A DNA stretch of 64,000 nt from the NCBI RefSeq assembly GCF_945862485.1, contig NZ_CAMAYF010000008.1, positions 1 through 64,000 on the forward strand. The letters run 5' to 3'. The notes beneath the pieces were generated by a model, which saw nothing but the letters and a program-made list of their open reading frames with translations, did not search any database and was not told the origin of the DNA. A program made the position numbers and the translations under genes. Shown piece after piece: positions 52,986-63,958 of this stretch (the stretch's first letter is position 1; every line of letters starts with the position of its first letter). Source of the DNA: Sphingorhabdus sp. EL138. Its GTDB lineage: Bacteria > Pseudomonadota > Alphaproteobacteria > Sphingomonadales > Sphingomonadaceae.

Positions 52986-53213
52986 ATGGACGCAGAAGCA
53001 GCAAAATTGATCGGTGCAGGTCTTGCAGCAATTGGTGCCGGCCTCGCCGCTGGTGGTGTTGGCAACGTTTTCGGTTCGTTTCTTCAGGGCGCTTTGCGTA
53101 ATCCTGCAGCAGCAGACGGTCAGCAGGGTCGTTTGTTCATCGGCTTCGCAGCCGCCGAACTTCTCGGTCTGCTTGCGTTCGTTGTTGCGATGATCCTGAT
53201 CTTCGTTGCCTAA
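52986..53213 (+). CDS. atpE: ATP synthase Fo subunit c
   Basis: 75 aa hairpin of two helices joined by the RNPAA loop. The proton-binding carboxylate is the Glu in GFAAAELLGLLAFVVA. Start ATG 52986 follows CAGGAG. Normal size for alphaproteobacteria. Confidence 0.97.
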   Translation: MDAEAAKLIGAGLAAIGAGLAAGGVGNVFGSFLQGALRNPAAADGQQGRLFIGFAAAELLGLLAFVVAMILIFVA

Positions 53214-53271
53214 TTGACGGTTTCGCCCCGGCAACCGCCGGGGCATTCTTTCATAAGGACAAGCGCGTAAC

Positions 53272-53766
53272 ATGCCCCAGATTAGTCAGATCCTTGAAAC
53301 CTATGCATCGCAGTTTTTTTGGCTGCTCATTGTCTTTGGCCTGATCTATTTTACGATCGGTCATGGCATGTTGCCAAAAATTGAAGCGAGCATGGACGCG
53401 CGCGATCGAAAGATTGCGGACGACCTTGCGGCAGCCGAGCGTGCGCGGGCAGAGGCCGACAATCTGGGCGACAGCGGTGCTGCCGACCTGAAGGCGGCAC
53501 GAAATGAGGCGCAAGCCAAATCCTCCGCTGCCAAGGCGAAGGCTGCAAAGGACGCAGATGCGCGTCTGGCGAAGGCCGATGCCGAAATCAGCACAAAGGT
53601 CGCTGCGTCTGAAGCGGCATTGTCCAAGGCAACCGCCAAAGCATTATCCGGCATCGAAACCGTGGCCGCAGAAGCCGCAGCCGATATCGTCGCCAAGGTT
53701 TCGGGTGCCAAGGTCACATCTGCGCAAGCCGCAAAAGCAGTGAAGGCGGTAATGTCCCATGGCTAA
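53272..53766 (+). CDS. atpG: ATP synthase Fo subunit b'
   Basis: 164 aa. One N-terminal helix (about 10-32, ASQFFWLLIVFGLIYFTI) and a long Ala/Lys/Glu-rich coiled coil. It forms the peripheral stalk as a heterodimer with the b subunit encoded next. Overlaps the next gene by 8 bp. In this group the first of the two b-type genes is called b' (atpF'). Confidence 0.9.
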   Translation: MPQISQILETYASQFFWLLIVFGLIYFTIGHGMLPKIEASMDARDRKIADDLAAAERARAEADNLGDSGAADLKAARNEAQAKSSAAKAKAAKDADARLAKADAEISTKVAASEAALSKATAKALSGIETVAAEAAADIVAKVSGAKVTSAQAAKAVKAVMSHG

Positions 53767-54385
53767 TCCAGCAGAAGCAACCGAAGCAGCCGCAACCGCA
53801 ACCGCAACCGCGTCTGCACCAGACGCAGCCGCCATTGCTACGCCAGCCGCAGAAGCACATGCCTCAACAGAAGCGCACGCTGGCGCTGAAGAACATGTCG
53901 CACCGTCGGCGTTGGGCTTTGATGCCTCTATGCTCGTCGCATTGGCGATGCTCGCGGTGATTGCCTTGGCACTTTGGAAAAAAGTTCCTGCGATGATCGC
54001 CGGCGCGCTGGATAACCAAATTGCGGGCATCCGTGCGCAATTGGATCAGGCGACCGCTTTGCGGGCCGAAGCTGAAGCTATCAAAGCCGAATATGAAGCC
54101 AAGGCGAAGCAAGCCGCGATTGATGCCGAAGCGATGAAGTCTGCTGCGGAAGAAGAAGCTAAGCTGATCATATCGCGCGCCAAGTCCGACGCCACCGCGT
54201 TGATTGGCCGCCGTGCGCAAGCGGCAGAAGAAAAAATCGCTGCCGCCGAGCGCGCCGCGATTGCCGATGTGCGTAAGACTGCTGCCACGGCTGCTGCGGC
54301 CGCTGCGACACAGCTTATCGCTGCGCATCATGACGCAAAGGCCGATGCCGCGTTGATCGATCAGTCGATTGCGTCGCTAAACTAA
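53759..54385 (+). CDS. atpF: ATP synthase Fo subunit b
   Basis: 208 aa. A membrane helix is at about 57-77 (ASMLVALAMLAVIALALWKK), followed by a coiled coil. Unusual: about 50 residues of Ala/Thr/His/Glu low complexity precede the helix. In-frame starts closer to the helix exist only after this tail, and the overlap with atpF' favours ATG 53759. The F1 genes are not adjacent; they are usually at another locus in this order. Confidence 0.92.
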   Translation: MANPAEATEAAATATATASAPDAAAIATPAAEAHASTEAHAGAEEHVAPSALGFDASMLVALAMLAVIALALWKKVPAMIAGALDNQIAGIRAQLDQATALRAEAEAIKAEYEAKAKQAAIDAEAMKSAAEEEAKLIISRAKSDATALIGRRAQAAEEKIAAAERAAIADVRKTAATAAAAAATQLIAAHHDAKADAALIDQSIASLN

Positions 54386-54402
54386 GCTAACAAGCCATCA
54401 TT

Positions 54403-54432
54403 TCGTCATTTCCCTGCTCACGCGGGAATGAC
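54403..54432. repeat. REP-type palindrome between atpF and uvrC
   Basis: CGTCATTtCC (54403-54412) pairs with GGgAATGACG (54423-54432) around a short GC-containing loop. It has the same GTCATT...AATGAC core as the palindrome at 8775-8796. It may act as a weak terminator after the atp operon. Confidence 0.65.
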
Positions 54433-54459
54433 GTTGTGTAGTGTAAAGACGTTGCCTAC

Positions 54460-56415
54460 ATGGCAGGCAACATGTCCAAAGCCGACCGCCCCGACCAACC
54501 CAACGCAGCCTCCCGCTTTAGCGAGGAAAAGGCGACCTATGCGGTGCGCGGTGCGGACACGCCAGATTTCGACACCGGCATCGCCGTGATCCGCAATGTC
54601 CTTAATACCCTCCCGCTCAAACCTGGCGTCTACCGCATGCACGATGCGCGCGGCGACGTGCTTTATGTCGGTAAAGCGCGCGCCTTAAAGAATCGCGTCG
54701 GCAATTATGTGCAGATTGACCGGCTACCCAACCGCTTGCGCCGGATGGTGGCGTTGACGCGATCCATGACCATTGTCACCACCAATAGCGAGGCTGAAGC
54801 GCTGTTGCTGGAGGCGCAACTCATCAAGCGTTACCGCCCCGCTTACAACGTGCTGCTGCGTGACGATAAAAGCTTTCCCTTCATCCTGTTGCGTGCAGAC
54901 CATCAATTTCCGCGCATTCAGAAACATCGTGGTGCGCGGCGGCATAAAGGGCAATATTACGGCCCGTTCGCCAGTGCTGGTTCCGTGAACCAAACGCTGA
55001 ATGCGCTGCAAAAATTGTTTTTGCTACGAAGTTGCACCGACAGTTTCTTCAATAATCGTGACCGGCCTTGTTTGCTGTACCAAATCAAGCGCTGCTCCGC
55101 GCCTTGTGTCGGACGGATTGATGACGCGTCCTATAACAATCTTGTCGCGGATGCTAAGTCCTTCCTCGACGGCAAATCCTCTGCGGTGCAGACGAAACTG
55201 GCCAAGGAAATGGAATCTGCCGCCGAGGCTCTCGATTTCGAACGCGCTGCCATGGTGCGCGACCGGCTTCGGGCGCTGACCTTCATTCAAGGGGCGCAGG
55301 CTATCAACGCAGAAGGCGTGGGCGACGCTGATATTTTTGCGCTGGCACATCGCAATGGGGTGATGGGCATTCAGGCGTTTTTCATTCGCGGCGGGCAAAA
55401 TTGGGGGCATCGGTCCTTCTTTCCTGCGCATGTTGCGGAAATGAGCGAGGACGAGGTTTTCACCAGCTTTCTCGCGCAATTTTATGAGGATGTACCCCCT
55501 GCGAAGTCCATTTTCCTTGATCGGCAACTGACCGAAGCAGACTTGTTGGCAGAGGCACTTTCCGAGCGTGCTGAACGCAAGATCGAAATCAGCATGCCGC
55601 AACGCGGTGACCGTGTGCGCTTAGTGAAACAAGCAACGCGTAACGCCGAAGAAGCGCTTGACCGCAGACTGGCGGAGAGCACCACACAGGGTAAATTGCT
55701 GCAAGAGGTGGCTGACCTGTTCGAATTGCCCGAACCGCCGCGCCGGATCGAAGTCTATGACAACAGCCATATTCAGGGGACTAACGCGCTGGGCGCGATG
55801 ATTGTGGCGGGGCCCGAAGGCTTCATCAAAGGTCAATATCGTAAGTTCAACATCAAAAACCCGGACACTGCGCCGGGTGATGACTTTGCGATGATGCGCG
55901 AAGTTATGGCGCGGCGCTTTGGGCGGTTGATGGCTGAGGAAGGCGAGCAGGAACGTGATGAAAATTGGCCCGACCTTGTCCTGATCGATGGTGGCAAAGG
56001 GCAAATGAGCGCGGTCATGCATATCGTGCGCGAATTGGGTGTGGAGGATGTGGCCTTTATCGGCGTGTCCAAAGGTCCAGACCGGCACGCGGGCCGTGAG
56101 ACGTTCCACTTCCCGGATGGCCGCGAATTTACCTTGCCCGTCAATGCGCCTGTCATGTTTTATTTGCAAAGGCTGCGCGATGAGGCGCACCGCTTTGCGA
56201 TTGGCGCGCACCGCGCAAAGCGCAGCAAGGCGATTACCGTCAGTCCGCTTGACGAAGTTCCCGGTATTGGCCCGTCACGAAAAAAGGCGCTATTGATGCA
56301 TTTCGGCACCGCCCGCGCCGTGCGTAATGCCAGCCTTGAAGACTTGCAAAAGGCGCCCGGTGTGTCCGCCGCCGTCGCACAAACGGTCTATGATTATTTT
56401 CATAGCAATGGCTGA
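54460..56415 (+). CDS. uvrC: UvrABC excinuclease subunit C
   Basis: 651 aa. GIY-YIG nuclease at about 50-130 (PGVYRMHDARGDVLYVGKARALKNRV), UVR motif at about 245-280, the RNase H-like UvrC domain with EVYDNSHIQGTNALGAMIV and DLVLIDGGKGQMSAVM, and a C-terminal helix-hairpin-helix (VPGIGPSRKKALLMHFG). It makes both incisions in nucleotide excision repair. The N-terminus is about 40 residues longer than in E. coli. Confidence 0.96.
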   Translation: MAGNMSKADRPDQPNAASRFSEEKATYAVRGADTPDFDTGIAVIRNVLNTLPLKPGVYRMHDARGDVLYVGKARALKNRVGNYVQIDRLPNRLRRMVALTRSMTIVTTNSEAEALLLEAQLIKRYRPAYNVLLRDDKSFPFILLRADHQFPRIQKHRGARRHKGQYYGPFASAGSVNQTLNALQKLFLLRSCTDSFFNNRDRPCLLYQIKRCSAPCVGRIDDASYNNLVADAKSFLDGKSSAVQTKLAKEMESAAEALDFERAAMVRDRLRALTFIQGAQAINAEGVGDADIFALAHRNGVMGIQAFFIRGGQNWGHRSFFPAHVAEMSEDEVFTSFLAQFYEDVPPAKSIFLDRQLTEADLLAEALSERAERKIEISMPQRGDRVRLVKQATRNAEEALDRRLAESTTQGKLLQEVADLFELPEPPRRIEVYDNSHIQGTNALGAMIVAGPEGFIKGQYRKFNIKNPDTAPGDDFAMMREVMARRFGRLMAEEGEQERDENWPDLVLIDGGKGQMSAVMHIVRELGVEDVAFIGVSKGPDRHAGRETFHFPDGREFTLPVNAPVMFYLQRLRDEAHRFAIGAHRAKRSKAITVSPLDEVPGIGPSRKKALLMHFGTARAVRNASLEDLQKAPGVSAAVAQTVYDYFHSNG

Positions 56416-56485
56416 TGCCCGCCGTGGCGGAATGCGGCACCGCTATTTTGATTGCATGGTGAAGCGGGTGCGATAGAGACATGTG

Positions 56486-56797
56486 ATGCCGAACAATCAA
56501 CTGCTTCTGGAAGCTATCGCGCTCAAAAAATGTGTCACCTTGGTGTATAATAATGTGCCGATGAAGTTGGCCCCGCATGTTTTGTATTCCAAGCACAGTG
56601 CCGTGTTCACCGATGCCGTAATATTGGAAAAACATGGCGTGGTACGCCGCGATAAGAAGCTGGGTGCCTTTCATTTGTCGGGGCTCAACGACCTGCAATT
56701 GACGGACCAGCCATTCGACATTGACGCCGCGTTCGAACCTACCTCTGAAAAATATGCCGATGTGACCTTATTCATGGTCAGCGCAGACGCAGGATAG
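56486..56797 (+). CDS. Small WYL-like domain protein
   Basis: 103 aa from ATG 56486. The body is a single beta-rich domain: LEAIALKKCVTLVYNNVPMKLAPHVLYSKHS and AVFTDAVILEKHGVV followed by LGAFHLSGLNDLQLTDQPF. The layout (helix, strand carrying VYN, then a DxxxL-like strand) resembles a stand-alone WYL domain that binds ligands. No DNA-binding part is present. Moderately supported. Confidence 0.6.
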   Translation: MPNNQLLLEAIALKKCVTLVYNNVPMKLAPHVLYSKHSAVFTDAVILEKHGVVRRDKKLGAFHLSGLNDLQLTDQPFDIDAAFEPTSEKYADVTLFMVSADAG

Positions 56798-56834
56798 AGC
56801 TTCCCCTCTCGCCCCAGTCTTGGCATGAGGGCAC

Positions 56835-57425
56835 ATGGATATTTCGGCATCTGCCATCATCTGCGCGGTCCGCAACCATGGCGAAACAGGCGCCATTGTG
56901 CGGGGCTTTACCGCGGAGTACGGCATGCTTGCGGGCTATGTCGCGGGCGCGCGGGGGCGGCAATTGCGCCCAGTCCTTATCCCCGGTAATGTAATCAAGG
57001 GCGAATGGCGCACGCGTAACACCGGACAATTGGCACGTCTGACTCCCGAACCTTTACACAGCCGTGCACATTTACTTAGCGAACCATTGGCGACTGCCGC
57101 GATTGATTGGGTCACGGCGCTGACTGCTGCGACATTGGCGGAAGGCATTGCCTATCCGCGTATCCACAGCGCGGCGGACGGCTTATTGTCCGCGATTGAG
57201 CTTGCTCCGGCGGCGCGGGTATGGGCAGGCGCCGTGGCGCAATATGAAACATTGCTGTTGGCCGAACTTGGCTATGCCGAAGAACATGACAGCGACAGCG
57301 CGCCCGTGGCGATAATGGCGCAGACCCGCAAGCGGCTCGTCGCACATGTGCTAGGCGACCGGCGCGCCGACGTCATGGCCGCACGCGAACGCCTCGTGGA
57401 GCGATTGAAAAGGGCAGTTGCATAA
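56835..57425 (+). CDS. recO: DNA repair protein RecO
   Basis: 196 aa. OB-fold N-terminus (SASAIICAVRNHGETGAIVRGFTAEYGMLAGYVAGARGR, in part) and a helical C-terminus (LLSAIELAPAARVWAGAVAQYETLLLAELGY). It loads RecA on SSB-coated DNA with RecR. It is shorter than the usual 230-250 aa and lacks the zinc-binding cysteines. Confidence 0.88.
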   Translation: MDISASAIICAVRNHGETGAIVRGFTAEYGMLAGYVAGARGRQLRPVLIPGNVIKGEWRTRNTGQLARLTPEPLHSRAHLLSEPLATAAIDWVTALTAATLAEGIAYPRIHSAADGLLSAIELAPAARVWAGAVAQYETLLLAELGYAEEHDSDSAPVAIMAQTRKRLVAHVLGDRRADVMAARERLVERLKRAVA

Positions 57426-57466
57426 GCGTGCGGCTGTTGGCAGTGGAAAGCCTGCCATTTCAGTAT

Positions 57467-57556
57467 CGTCATGCTGAACTTGTTTCAGCATCCATCGTGC
57501 CCCATAGCCTGCGACTTGTGACGAGAAATGAACCCTGAAACAAGTTCAGGGTGACG
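57467..57556. repeat. REPIN-like paired palindrome (copy 1)
   Basis: Two copies of one palindrome in inverted orientation: GTCATGCTGAACTTGTTTCA starting at 57468, and on the other strand GTCACCCTGAACTTGTTTCA ending at 57554. About 40 bp of unrelated sequence lies between. The same plan recurs at 61096-61182. It fills most of the gap between recO and leuB. Confidence 0.75.
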
Positions 57557-57581
57557 GTAGAAAGTTAGAGGATAAGGTCGA

Positions 57582-58628
57582 ATGTTAGTTGCCTTGTTAC
57601 CTGGGGACGGAATTGGCCCCGAAGTCATCACGCAATCACGCCGCGTTTTGGATGCGCTCGCCATCGACGGGCTGGTCTTTGAAGAAGCGTTGGTTGGCGG
57701 CGCGGCCTATAAGGCGACCGGACATCCTTTGCCGGCGGACACGCTGGCGCTTGCCAAGCGCGCGGATGCGATTTTGTTTGGCGCGGTCGGCGATCCAGAT
57801 TGCGATGCGCTAGAACGACATTTGCGCCCGGAACAGGCGATATTGGGCCTGCGCAAGGAACTATCCTTGTTTGCAAATCTGCGCCCCGCGACCCTTTTTC
57901 CCGAATTGGCTGACGCCAGTGCGCTGCGTCCTGAAGTCGCGTCACAAATAGACATGGTCATCGTCCGCGAACTCAATGGCGATGTCTATTTTGGCGAAAA
58001 GGGTATGCGCAAAACCGCTGATGGCAGGCGCGAGGGCTATGACATCATGTCCTATGATGAGGATGAGGTCCGCCGCATTGCGCGCGTCGGTTTTGAAACC
58101 GCGATGGCGCGGGGCAAGAAATTATGCTCGGTGGACAAGGCCAATGTGCTTGAAACGTCGCAATTGTGGCGCGATGTTGTGATTGAAACCCATGCCGAAT
58201 ATCCCGATGTCGTCCTGAGCCATATGTATGTCGACAATTGCGCGATGCAATTGGTGCGCAACCCCGGCCAGTTTGACGTGATCGTGACAGGCAATTTGTT
58301 CGGCGACATATTGTCGGATCAGGCCAGCATGTGCGCTGGCTCGATTGGCATGTTACCCAGCGCGTCGCTGGATGCCGCGCAAAAGGGCTTATATGAGCCC
58401 ATCCACGGCAGCGCGCCCGACATTGCGGGGCAAGGTAAAGCCAACCCGCTTGCCACGATATTGTCGGCGGCGATGATGCTGCGTTACTCGCTGGGTTTGC
58501 CAGAGCAGGCCGACCGGATTGAAGCGGCCGTTGCGAAAGCACTATCTCGCGGTGCACGTTCGGCGGACCTTGGCGGCACACATTCGACCCGCGAAATGGG
58601 TGATGCGGTGCTTGCCGCCTTGACCTGA
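57582..58628 (+). CDS. leuB: 3-isopropylmalate dehydrogenase
   Basis: 348 aa. [21 protein letters not shown] at the start, [20 protein letters not shown], and the family signature [26 protein letters not shown] (quoted in part). Metal and substrate residues are conserved ([12 protein letters not shown]). Oxidative decarboxylation in leucine synthesis. Confidence 0.95.
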   Translation: MLVALLPGDGIGPEVITQSRRVLDALAIDGLVFEEALVGGAAYKATGHPLPADTLALAKRADAILFGAVGDPDCDALERHLRPEQAILGLRKELSLFANLRPATLFPELADASALRPEVASQIDMVIVRELNGDVYFGEKGMRKTADGRREGYDIMSYDEDEVRRIARVGFETAMARGKKLCSVDKANVLETSQLWRDVVIETHAEYPDVVLSHMYVDNCAMQLVRNPGQFDVIVTGNLFGDILSDQASMCAGSIGMLPSASLDAAQKGLYEPIHGSAPDIAGQGKANPLATILSAAMMLRYSLGLPEQADRIEAAVAKALSRGARSADLGGTHSTREMGDAVLAALT

Positions 58629-58655
58629 ACCCTGCTCTCCCCGAAAAGCGAACTT

Positions 58656-59861
58656 ATGAAGAAAACAACAGGCCAGAATCGCGAAATCACCAAGCATTGG
58701 CGTCCCGCCACCCAAGCGGTGCGTGGTGGCACTTGGCGCAGCGAGCATGGTGAAACGTCGGAGGCATTGTTCCTGTCGTCGGGCTTTACCTATGACGATG
58801 CGGAAACCGTTGCTGCGCGCTTTGCTGGTGAACAGGATGGGATGACTTATTCGCGGTTGCAAAACCCGACGGTGCAAATGCTCGAAGAACGCATTGCGCT
58901 GATGGAAGGGGCGGAAGCGTGCCGCGCCCAAGCCACGGGCATGGCGGCGATGACCACGGCGTTATTGTGTCAGTTGCAAATGGGCGACCATGTCGTTGCC
59001 GCGCGTGCGGCGTTCGGGTCATGCCGTTGGCTGACCGACAATTTGTTGCCCAAATGGGGCATAAGCACAACCACCATCGACAGCCGCGACAATGACGCGT
59101 GGAAGGCCGCGATTCAGCCGAATACCAAAGTGTTCTTCTTTGAAACGCCAGCAAACCCGACGATGGACATTGTCGACATGGCCTATGTCTGCGGCCTTGC
59201 CAAAGAACATGGAATCACCACTGTGGTCGACAACGCCTTTGCCACCAGCGTTCTGCAGCGGCCCATGGATTATGGGGCGGATGTCGTAGCCTATAGCGCG
59301 ACGAAGCTGATGGACGGGCAGGGCCGCGTATTGGCTGGCGCTGTCTGTGGTTCGCAGCAATGGATTGATGACGTGCTGTTGCCGTTTCAGCGTAACACCG
59401 GACCTAATTTGTCGCCATTCAACGCTTGGGTTGTTCACAAGGGGTTGGAAACGCTGGAACTGCGCGCGATGCGGCAGTCGGAAAACGCGCTTGCCGTTGG
59501 CAAATTCTTGGAAGGCCGCGTGCCGCATATCATGCATCCGGGCCTTGCCAGCCACCCGCAACACGCGCTCGCCATGCAGCAGATGAAGGCCTGCGGGCCA
59601 ATCTTCGCGTTTGAAGTAGATGGCGGTCGCAAGCAGGCGCACGCCTTGCTCAACGCGCTGCAACTGATCGATATTTCGAACAATATCGGTGATGCGCGCA
59701 GCTTGATGTGCCACCCGGCATCCTCCACGCATCACGGCATGGGCCCCGAAGCCCGCGAAGCGATGGGCGTCGGCGAAGGCATGATCCGCATCAATGTCGG
59801 TTTGGAAGACCCCGCTGACCTCATCGAAGATCTGGATCAAGCGCTAAAGGCGGCTGGCTAA
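58656..59861 (+). CDS. metZ: O-succinylhomoserine sulfhydrylase
   Basis: 401 aa, Cys/Met metabolism PLP family. TQAVRGGTWRSEHGETSEALFLSSGF, ATGMAAMTTALLC, VVDNAFATSVLQRPMDYGADVVAYSATKLMDGQGR with the PLP Lys in SATKLMDG (quoted in parts), and IRINVGLEDPADLIEDL. It makes homocysteine directly from sulfide. Its stop overlaps the apaG start by one base. Confidence 0.92.
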   Translation: MKKTTGQNREITKHWRPATQAVRGGTWRSEHGETSEALFLSSGFTYDDAETVAARFAGEQDGMTYSRLQNPTVQMLEERIALMEGAEACRAQATGMAAMTTALLCQLQMGDHVVAARAAFGSCRWLTDNLLPKWGISTTTIDSRDNDAWKAAIQPNTKVFFFETPANPTMDIVDMAYVCGLAKEHGITTVVDNAFATSVLQRPMDYGADVVAYSATKLMDGQGRVLAGAVCGSQQWIDDVLLPFQRNTGPNLSPFNAWVVHKGLETLELRAMRQSENALAVGKFLEGRVPHIMHPGLASHPQHALAMQQMKACGPIFAFEVDGGRKQAHALLNALQLIDISNNIGDARSLMCHPASSTHHGMGPEAREAMGVGEGMIRINVGLEDPADLIEDLDQALKAAG

Positions 59862-60271
59862 TGAACAGCATATTGGATTCCTTCTTCGCGGTCAGTGCCA
59901 CCACGGAGGACATCACTGTGCGCGTCGCACCAAATTTTTTGGTGGAACAATCCGTGCCCGCGCAAGGACGCTGGTTCTGGTCTTACCATATCCGCATCGA
60001 AAATGGCGGTGACGAGCCCGTGCAATTGATGACCCGACATTGGCGGATCACCGATGGTCGCGGCATGATCAACCATGTCGATGGCGATGGCGTGGTTGGC
60101 GAACAACCCGTGCTCCGCCCTGGTGAAAGCCATGATTATGTCTCCGGCTGCCCCCTACCAACACCCAGTGGTACGATGGAAGGGCAATATCGCTTTGTGC
60201 GGGAGGATGGTACGACGTTTCTGGCTGAAATTCCGCGCTTCACGCTGGTAGCACCGGCCACGGCGCGATGA
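59861..60271 (+). CDS. apaG: ApaG
   Basis: 136 aa. Fibronectin-III-like ApaG domain: ITVRVAPNFLVEQSVPAQGRWFWSYHIRIENGG, MTRHWRITDGRG, VDGDGVVGEQPVLRPGES and YRFVREDGTTFLAEIPRFTL. Associated with divalent-cation phenotypes; its biochemical role is not settled. Translationally coupled to metZ and 10 bp before the LysR gene. Confidence 0.93.
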   Translation: MNSILDSFFAVSATTEDITVRVAPNFLVEQSVPAQGRWFWSYHIRIENGGDEPVQLMTRHWRITDGRGMINHVDGDGVVGEQPVLRPGESHDYVSGCPLPTPSGTMEGQYRFVREDGTTFLAEIPRFTLVAPATAR

Positions 60272-60281
60272 GCTTACACGC

Positions 60282-61082
60282 ATGAAACGTACGCATTTGC
60301 CTTTAAACGGTCTGCGTGTCCTCGACGCCGCGGCACGGCGTTTGAGCTTTACGAAGGCCGCCGACGAACTCGCGGTCACACCCGCCGCCGTCGGCCAGCA
60401 AATCCGTGCGCTGGAGGAAATGTTGGGCGTTGTGCTGTTCCGCCGCACGCCCAAGGGGCTTGAACTGACGGACGAAGCGGCAAACGGCCTTGATGCCCTG
60501 CGCGCCGGGTTCCTGCAATTCGAAGAATCGGTCCGTGCGATGCAGGCGGGGCAGTCGTCCAATGCGCTGACCATTGCCGCGCCGCGTGATTTCACCGCCA
60601 AATGGCTAGCCGCGCGACTTGCGATTTTTAGCAAGGCAAACCCCGATACGCGCTTTAATTTGGTTGCAGCGGACGAGAATATCGACTTTACCGAGGCCAA
60701 TCTGGATCTCGCCATTCGCTTGACCACTGGGCCGGGCGAACATGAGGGTATCCGGCTTGCAGCGGGCGCTTATGTGACTGTTGCTGCGCCAGAAGGCGGG
60801 GCAGACACACCGATTAGCTGGCCCAATTGCCCGCTTGCCAATGGCGTTGCCGCCTTACGCTTGGCCGACGCTGGCCTCGCCATTGACGCTGCGGCGATTG
60901 GGCTGGGCAAGGCGACCGTTCCATTGATCCTTGCCGAGGCTGACATCGCCAGCGGCAAAGTCCGTGCCGTCGATAATGCGAAGGAAAGCGATGACGCTTA
61001 TTGGCTAGTCGCCCCCCTGCCGCAATGGCGGCAAAAGAAGGTCAAGGCGCTGGTTGACGCGTTGACTGAGAGTCATCGTTAA
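60282..61082 (+). CDS. LysR-family regulator (GcvA-like)
   Basis: 266 aa, slightly short. N-terminal winged helix LNGLRVLDAAARRLSFTKAADELAVTPAAVGQQIRALEEMLGVVLFRR (GcvA-like, quoted in part) and a substrate-binding domain with AKWLAARLAIFSKANPDTRF and EANLDLAIRLTTG. Effector unknown. Its neighbours metZ and apaG are upstream and read in the same direction. Confidence 0.9.
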   Translation: MKRTHLPLNGLRVLDAAARRLSFTKAADELAVTPAAVGQQIRALEEMLGVVLFRRTPKGLELTDEAANGLDALRAGFLQFEESVRAMQAGQSSNALTIAAPRDFTAKWLAARLAIFSKANPDTRFNLVAADENIDFTEANLDLAIRLTTGPGEHEGIRLAAGAYVTVAAPEGGADTPISWPNCPLANGVAALRLADAGLAIDAAAIGLGKATVPLILAEADIASGKVRAVDNAKESDDAYWLVAPLPQWRQKKVKALVDALTESHR

Positions 61083-61095
61083 TTTGCAGATCACC

Positions 61096-61182
61096 GTCAC
61101 CCTGAACTTGTTTCAGGGTCTATCGTGCAGCAAGGACGGACCTCGAAAGGCGGAATAGACCCTGAACCAAGTTCAGGGTGTT
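61096..61182. repeat. REPIN-like paired palindrome (copy 2)
   Basis: CACCCTGAACTTGTTTCAGG starting at 61099 and, inverted, CCTGAACCAAGTTCAGGGTG ending at 61180, separated by about 40 bp. The outer flanks also pair (GGTCTATCG and GAATAGACC). Lies between the convergent lysR and parE genes, where it could also act as a two-way terminator. Confidence 0.75.
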
Positions 61183-61210
61183 TCCAGTGGAAGGAGACTA
61201 CCCAACCCGA

Positions 61211-63223
<2,013 letters not shown>

Positions 63224-63286
63224 TCACCCGCGCAAGCAAGAGCGCAAAGCTTTGAAAATCGCCTGTGGATATTTCGTTTCCGGTCC

Positions 63287-63958
63287 TTAACGGACGCGTG
63301 GTCCACCGAATGGCATGGGGGGTGGAGGACGACGCACACCGCGTGGAAGCTGCGCCTGATAGGCGCGGCCGCAATGTTCGACGCAATATGGAAAACCGGA
63401 GTTTACCGGCACACCGCAGAAATGGAAATCCGCTTCGCCGGGGTGGCCGAGCGGCCAGCGGCAAATACGCTCGTTCAAATCCAGCAAGGACGTTTTGTCC
63501 GCCATTTCGGGGCTTGGTTTTGCGGGCACAAGGCGGCGTGGCGGGGCAGGCGGGATGGGCGCTTGTTGATCTCCGGGACCCTGACGCATGAAACCGCCCG
63601 GTCCAATCGATACGATACGCGGCATCGCCGACGCGCGCGACACAGGAGCCTCTAAAGCATTATCATCTGCGCGCATGGGGGCAATGGGTTCAGCGGCTGG
63701 GGCGGATGGCCGCAAGCGCGCTGGCGCAGCGGCGGCAGGCGCCTTTGCCGGAGCAGGTGCAGCCTTTTTCGGCGCAGCTTTTTTATCGGGGTCATTGGAC
63801 TTAACAGGGGAAGGGCGTGATTTTAGGCCCAAACGGTGGGCCTTGCCAATCACGGCATTGCGGCTGACCCCGCCAAGTTCATCTGCAATCTGGCTTGCTG
63901 TTAGGCCTTTGTCCCAAAGCGCCTTTAAATGATCAATCCGCTGGTCGGTCCAGGACAT
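63287..63958 (-). CDS. gcrA: Cell-cycle regulator GcrA
   Basis: 223 aa. N-terminal DNA-binding helix-turn-helix MSWTDQRIDHLKALWDKGLTASQIADELGGVSRNAVIGKAHRLGL (in part) is the GcrA signature. A long Pro/Ala/Lys linker (about 48-145) joins it to the C-terminal sigma70-binding domain with cysteines (RICRWPLGHPGEADFHFCG, YCVEHCGRAYQ). GcrA acts with sigma70 at GANTC-methylated promoters in alphaproteobacteria. Confidence 0.95.
   Translation of the reverse strand: MSWTDQRIDHLKALWDKGLTASQIADELGGVSRNAVIGKAHRLGLKSRPSPVKSNDPDKKAAPKKAAPAPAKAPAAAAPARLRPSAPAAEPIAPMRADDNALEAPVSRASAMPRIVSIGPGGFMRQGPGDQQAPIPPAPPRRLVPAKPSPEMADKTSLLDLNERICRWPLGHPGEADFHFCGVPVNSGFPYCVEHCGRAYQAQLPRGVRRPPPPMPFGGPRVR

Noticed and set aside
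58629..58655. SAM riboswitch before metZ
   Set aside because: Such riboswitches are common before metZ in alphaproteobacteria, but only 27 bp separate leuB and metZ, too short for one.
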